This document shows positions 60,457-64,000 of a DNA stretch of 64,000 nt, piece after piece. The position numbers and the translations under genes were made by a program. The notes below the pieces were generated by a model, which saw nothing but the letters and a program-made list of their open reading frames with translations, searched no databases and was not told the DNA's origin. The stretch is from positions 84,167 to 148,166 of the forward strand of contig JAMOAY010000010.1 of NCBI GenBank assembly GCA_039908525.1, given 5' to 3'. Origin of the DNA: Magnetaquicoccus sp039908525 (GTDB taxonomy: Bacteria; Pseudomonadota; Magnetococcia; Magnetococcales; Magnetaquicoccaceae). Positions within the stretch are counted from its first letter, which is position 1. Each line of letters begins with the position of its first letter.

Positions 60457-61356
60457 CTAGGAGGTGATGACGCCCGGTTTGACCTCCATCGGGGTCAGAT
60501 AAACCTGGATCTCGCTCCTGACATCTTCCAGGCCGCGCAAGATTTTGTCCTTGAGGACATCCACAATCAAATCGCCCTCGTAGACCTTGAGTCGGCCGTC
60601 CACCTGGACGTTGAGCACGACGTGCAACGCATCGCCCATGACCCTGGCGCGCAAATAGGCGACGCCCAGTACACCGGGGGACTGCTTGGCAATGCGGTAG
60701 ATGGTCTCCAGCTTTTCCCTGTCTGGCATGGTATCCATCAGTCCCCGAATGGCTTCCAGGATCAGTTCAAACCCGATATGGAGCACGATCAACGACAGGG
60801 CCACGCTGGCCAAAGGATCCGCGATGGGATAGCCGAAGGTGGCGAAGAGCAGGCCGATCAGCACCCCGGTGGAAGAGATGGCGTCGGAGCGGTTGTCCCA
60901 GGCGTTGGCCATGATGGCCGGGCTGTTCAGCTCGGTCGCCACACACCGTTGGTCGCGAAACATGATCTCGTTGGCAATGATGGAGAGAATGGCTCCCAGC
61001 ACCGCGATACGGTTGGGTGCTTCGAAGGTGCCATTGATCACATTGAGCACCGAGTTCAACAGCAGGAAAAAGGAGCCCACGGCCAGGATGGCCCCGACCA
61101 GGAAGGTGGAGAGAAACTGGATCTTGCCGTGCCCGTAGGCATGCTCCGCATCCGGGGGCGTGTTGGAGATCTTCATGCTGATGACGACGAAGATGGCCGC
61201 GATGACGTCGGCCCCGGAGTGGAAGGAGTCGGCCACCAGGGCGGCACTGCCTGTCATGAGTCCCAGGGCGGCCTTGAAAACCATGAGCGCACTGTTGACG
61301 CCGATCGCGTAGTAGATGACCACGTCACGGCACTGACCACAGTGGGGAAATTTCAT
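60457..61356 (-). CDS. mamB: MamB-like cation diffusion facilitator
   Basis: This 299-residue CDF transporter is closer to the magnetosome protein MamB than to general FieF/ZitB transporters: N-terminal CGQC (C6, C9), GSAALVADSFHSGADV (D43, H46, D50), KISNTPPDAEHAYGHGKIQ, NGTFEAPN, NSPAIMANAWDNRSDAIS (D154, D158) and PIADPLASV, each with a direct MamB counterpart. The cytosolic C-terminal domain (about 210-299) is of CDF type. MamB helps form the magnetosome membrane and move iron. No other mam gene is in the window. GAGAG precedes the ATG. Assignment is from recalled MamB sequence. Confidence 0.8.
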   Translation of the reverse strand: MKFPHCGQCRDVVIYYAIGVNSALMVFKAALGLMTGSAALVADSFHSGADVIAAIFVVISMKISNTPPDAEHAYGHGKIQFLSTFLVGAILAVGSFFLLLNSVLNVINGTFEAPNRIAVLGAILSIIANEIMFRDQRCVATELNSPAIMANAWDNRSDAISSTGVLIGLLFATFGYPIADPLASVALSLIVLHIGFELILEAIRGLMDTMPDREKLETIYRIAKQSPGVLGVAYLRARVMGDALHVVLNVQVDGRLKVYEGDLIVDVLKDKILRGLEDVRSEIQVYLTPMEVKPGVITS

Positions 61357-61666
61357 GGTGGCTCTCTCTCGTCGTCCAATTTCGTCGGTGCGGGGATGGC
61401 CAAGCCGACACAGAAGAACCGCGCCCTTCTACCACAGGGGCGCGGAACATGCAAGCCAAAAAGTGTCGGGCGACCATCACCGAGAAGAGGAACACTGCAT
61501 CGCCATGGATCCCTCCAGGGCGTGATGTTCATGCCGATCAAGTTCTGCCGCCCCGCCCAAATGATTAGGCGGTTCCCTGCTCGTGGCAACTTGCCGGATC
61601 GCGTTTTGCTGCATAGAATCCGTCCGTCTGCCCCCCCTCCATGTCCATTTTCAGGGAAACCCAACC
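61357..61666. other. divergent intergenic region before metG
   Basis: This 310-base gap separates the MamB-like gene (minus) and metG (plus). It holds the metG promoter at 61591-61619. No reading frame or other structure is convincing; a promoter for the MamB-like gene could not be placed. Confidence 0.45.
61591..61619 (+). promoter_or_regulatory. sigma-70 promoter of metG
   Basis: TTGCCG and TAGAAT are separated by exactly 17 bases, 47 bases upstream of the metG ATG. Confidence 0.55.
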
Positions 61667-63721
61667 ATGACCCGCCGCATTCTGGTGACCAGCGCCCTTC
61701 CTTACGCCAATGGCTCCATTCACCTGGGACATCTGGTGGAGTATATCCAGACCGACATTTGGGTGCGTTATCAAACCCTTCGCGGCCATGATTGTCTCTA
61801 TGTCTGCGCCGATGATACCCATGGTACACCGGTCATGATCCGGGCCCGCAACGAGGGTATCACCCCGGAAACCCTGGTGCAGCGGATGCACGCCGAGCAC
61901 CAGGCGGATTTCAAGGCGTTTTCCATCAGGTTTGACAACTATCACAGCACCCACTCCGAGGAGAACCGGATCCTCGCCGAACAGATCTACCTCAGCAACC
62001 GCGCGGCCGGGCATATCCAGGTGGAGCGGGTACACCAGGCCTATTGCAACAGGGACGCCATGTTCCTGCCGGATCGGTTTATTCGCGGCCTCTGTCCCCG
62101 CTGTGGTGCGGCGGACCAGTATGGCGATGCCTGCGAGCACTGTTCGGCCACCTACTCCCCGTTGGAGCTGAAAGAGGCAGCCTGTGCCCTTTGCGGAGAA
62201 ACCCCGGTCGAGAAATCTTCCGAGCACCTGTTTTTTCAACTGGACCATTTTGAGCCCTTCCTGAAAGAGTGGACCCGTTCCGGCACCCTGCAACCGGAGA
62301 TGGCCAACAAGCTGGATGAATGGTTTGTCAGTGGCTTGAAAAACTGGGATATCTCCCGGGATGCCCCCTATTTTGGTTTTGAGATTCCCGAGGCGCCCGG
62401 CAAATATTTTTATGTCTGGCTGGATGCCCCGATCGGCTACATGGCCTCCACCTGGGACCACTGCAAGCGCACGGGTCGTTCCTTTGATGCGTACTGGCAG
62501 GCGGGCAGTACGGTGGAGTTGTACCATTTCATCGGCAAGGATATCCTCTATTTCCATACCCTGTTCTGGCCTGCCATGCTGCAGGGTGCCGGCTTTCGCA
62601 CCCCCACGGCGGTCTTTGCCCACGGTTTTCTGACGGTCAACGGCCAGAAAATGTCCAAATCCCGCGGGACCTTCATCAATGCCCGCGACTACTTGCAGTA
62701 TCTGGATCCCGAATATCTGCGCTACTATTATGCCTGCAAGCTGACCGGGCGGGTGGACGATCTGGACCTGAATCTGGATGATTTTGTGCTGCGGGTGAAT
62801 GCGGATCTGGTGGGCAAGGTGGTCAATCTGGCCGCCCGCACCGGTGGTTTCCTGAACAAACAGTTCCACGGCCAGCTCTGCCCCAGCTACCCGGAAGATG
62901 GTGGGCTGTATCAGACTTTTGTGCAGGCTGGTGACGAGTTGGCCCAGCTCTACGAAACACGGGAATACTCCAAGGCGATGCGCCTGATCATGTCTCTGGC
63001 GGACTCAGCCAATCGCTATGTGGAGGCACAGGCCCCCTGGAACCTGGCCAAACAGAACCGGGCGGTTGAGTTGCAGGAGGTCTGTTCGGTGGCCATCAAT
63101 CTGTTTCGGGTCCTGATGACCTATCTGGCCCCGGTGTTGCCGGTCATGGCGGACAAGACCCGGCAGCTGCTGAACCTGCCGGAGCTGACCTGGGAAGGGC
63201 GGTGCACGCCCCTGTGCGGCACGCCCATCGAACCTTTCAAACACCTGATGGCGCGCGTGGATCCGCAACACATCGAGGCGCTGCTGGCCGCCTCCCGTCC
63301 ACCGGTGGCCACCACGCCGCCCCCGGCAGCGACCGCGCCTTCTGCAACGGCGGTTCCGGCAGCGACCACTGCCGTTTCGCCCACCATTCGCCTGGAGAGC
63401 TTTGCCCAGGTGGATCTGCGGGTTGCCCGTATCCTGCAGGCCGAACGGGTGGCCGGGGCTGACAAACTGCTGAAATTGAGGTTGGATGTCGGCGAACTGG
63501 GCCAGCGCACCGTCTTCGCCGGCATCCGTGCCGCCTACACGCCAGAATCCCTGCAGGGGCGTCTGACCGTTGTGGTGGCCAATCTGGCGCCCCGCACCAT
63601 GAAATTCGGGATTTCCGAAGGGATGGTGTTGGCCGCCAGCCATGAGCAAAATACCGACCCATCGGCCCTTTTTCTGCTCTCACCGGACTCGGGTGCCGAA
63701 CCCGGCATGCGTATCAAATGA
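61667..63721 (+). CDS. metG: methionyl-tRNA synthetase
   Basis: MetG charges tRNA-Met for translation. The 684-residue class I synthetase has the HIGH motif as IHLGHL, zinc knuckles CPRCGAADQYGDACEHC and a second CALCGE, KMSKS in GQKMSKSRG, and a C-terminal tRNA-binding (EMAP/Arc1-like) domain from about residue 582 (FAQVDLRVARILQAERV). An Ala/Pro/Thr-rich linker (about 550-580) joins the two parts. The start at 61667 (MTRRILVTSALPYANG) is the usual one, with AGGGAA upstream. Full length. Confidence 0.97.
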   Translation: MTRRILVTSALPYANGSIHLGHLVEYIQTDIWVRYQTLRGHDCLYVCADDTHGTPVMIRARNEGITPETLVQRMHAEHQADFKAFSIRFDNYHSTHSEENRILAEQIYLSNRAAGHIQVERVHQAYCNRDAMFLPDRFIRGLCPRCGAADQYGDACEHCSATYSPLELKEAACALCGETPVEKSSEHLFFQLDHFEPFLKEWTRSGTLQPEMANKLDEWFVSGLKNWDISRDAPYFGFEIPEAPGKYFYVWLDAPIGYMASTWDHCKRTGRSFDAYWQAGSTVELYHFIGKDILYFHTLFWPAMLQGAGFRTPTAVFAHGFLTVNGQKMSKSRGTFINARDYLQYLDPEYLRYYYACKLTGRVDDLDLNLDDFVLRVNADLVGKVVNLAARTGGFLNKQFHGQLCPSYPEDGGLYQTFVQAGDELAQLYETREYSKAMRLIMSLADSANRYVEAQAPWNLAKQNRAVELQEVCSVAINLFRVLMTYLAPVLPVMADKTRQLLNLPELTWEGRCTPLCGTPIEPFKHLMARVDPQHIEALLAASRPPVATTPPPAATAPSATAVPAATTAVSPTIRLESFAQVDLRVARILQAERVAGADKLLKLRLDVGELGQRTVFAGIRAAYTPESLQGRLTVVVANLAPRTMKFGISEGMVLAASHEQNTDPSALFLLSPDSGAEPGMRIK

Positions 63722-63954
63722 TGCCGGTGTTTGGGCCAATCTTACGTGTGGGCCTTGGTGATCGTTTCGTCCATTCTTGGAGGAGGCGAGCCCGTGTTGC
63801 TTCTCTCCGACGTGGAGATTTGGCAGAATCGCGTCAGGGCATATCGACATTCGGTAATCTGCGGGTGACGCAAACCGCGGCACCCTGTGTGACAATGATG
63901 TGTGATACACTGGACACCTGATAATTTAGCGAAGTGGGTGGAAGGAGGAATCAC

Positions 63955-64000
63955 ATGGGTGTGATTGATGTTGGTGGGTGTGATAGAGGATTGGGGGTGC
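63955..64000 (+). CDS. start of a truncated gene at the window end
   Basis: ATG at 63955 has a strong GGAAGGAGG Shine-Dalgarno six bases upstream and the frame stays open to the window edge (MGVIDVGGCDRGLGV). Some patatin-like lipases open with a similar GVIDVGG, but fifteen residues are too few to name it. The 233 bases between metG and this start hold no gene I can support. Confidence 0.4.
   Translation, partial: MGVIDVGGCDRGLGV

Noticed and set aside
61565..62869. 434-codon minus-strand frame opposite metG
   Set aside because: metG is unmistakable on the plus strand; the reverse frame has no motif.

Overview
The window is GC-rich (about 60 %), densely coding on both strands, and reads as a chromosomal segment of a Gram-negative proteobacterium. 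A MamB-type cation diffusion facilitator, a flagellin-glycosylation module with a Maf/DUF115 protein, TPR-glycosyltransferases, a response-regulator adenylate cyclase and c-di-GMP genes together suggest a magnetotactic-type lineage such as the Magnetococcales. That assignment is an inference from gene content. I saw no rRNA, tRNA, CRISPR array, complete insertion sequence or prophage.

Layout. 1-2.2 kb: the end of a hybrid histidine kinase, a receiver-adenylate cyclase and a [2Fe-2S] ferredoxin. 2.2-6.7 kb: a metallo-beta-lactamase-fold hydrolase and membrane protein, small proteins, a macrodomain protein coupled to AlkD, then the wreck of a topoisomerase III gene. 6.7-11.7 kb (minus): murA-hisD-hisB-hisH-hisA, ending in an AT-rich cysteine protein; hisG and hisF are absent. 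11.8-23.2 kb: two paralogous TPR-glycosyltransferases separated by an Rpn-family nuclease, a triple-hairpin repeat, then maf-legC-neuD-ptmE (flagellin nonulosonate modification) and a membrane protein. 23.2-30.7 kb: gcvPA-gcvPB, eno, a MerR regulator with an unusual cysteine-rich tail, a SppA-type protease and a CgeB-like glycosyltransferase. 30.8-33.2 kb (minus): mobA, two small proteins and nfo. 33.5-37.4 kb: an H-NS-like protein, a zinc-sensing (CZB) diguanylate cyclase, and two divergent paralogous metallophosphoesterases. 37.4-40.8 kb: uvrB and purA.

41-49.3 kb: an MSHA/type IV pilus-type assembly cluster (PilM/MshI, PilN, PilO, lipoprotein secretin, SPOR-TPR protein, MshE-type ATPase) without pilins or inner-membrane platform protein. 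49.3-54 kb: selO, fxsA, an HPt-like protein, a Sel1 scrap and a divergent HD-GYP protein with C-terminal repeats. 54-58.6 kb (minus): an ABC ATPase, permease, GldG-like and DUF4340 operon behind a good sigma-70 promoter. 58.7-64 kb: a TVP38 protein, a DmeF-type metal exporter behind a textbook MerR-family operator, a MamB-like transporter, metG, and the first codons of another gene.

The main themes are surface structures (flagellin glycosylation, MSHA-type pilus), second-messenger signalling (cAMP, c-di-GMP) and metal homeostasis, set among housekeeping genes. The strongest leads are the orphan MamB-like gene beside a metal exporter with a MerR-type operator, the degenerate HD-GYP protein with its HPt-like neighbour, the MerR-cysteine-domain fusion and the divergent DxD-type metallophosphoesterase pair.
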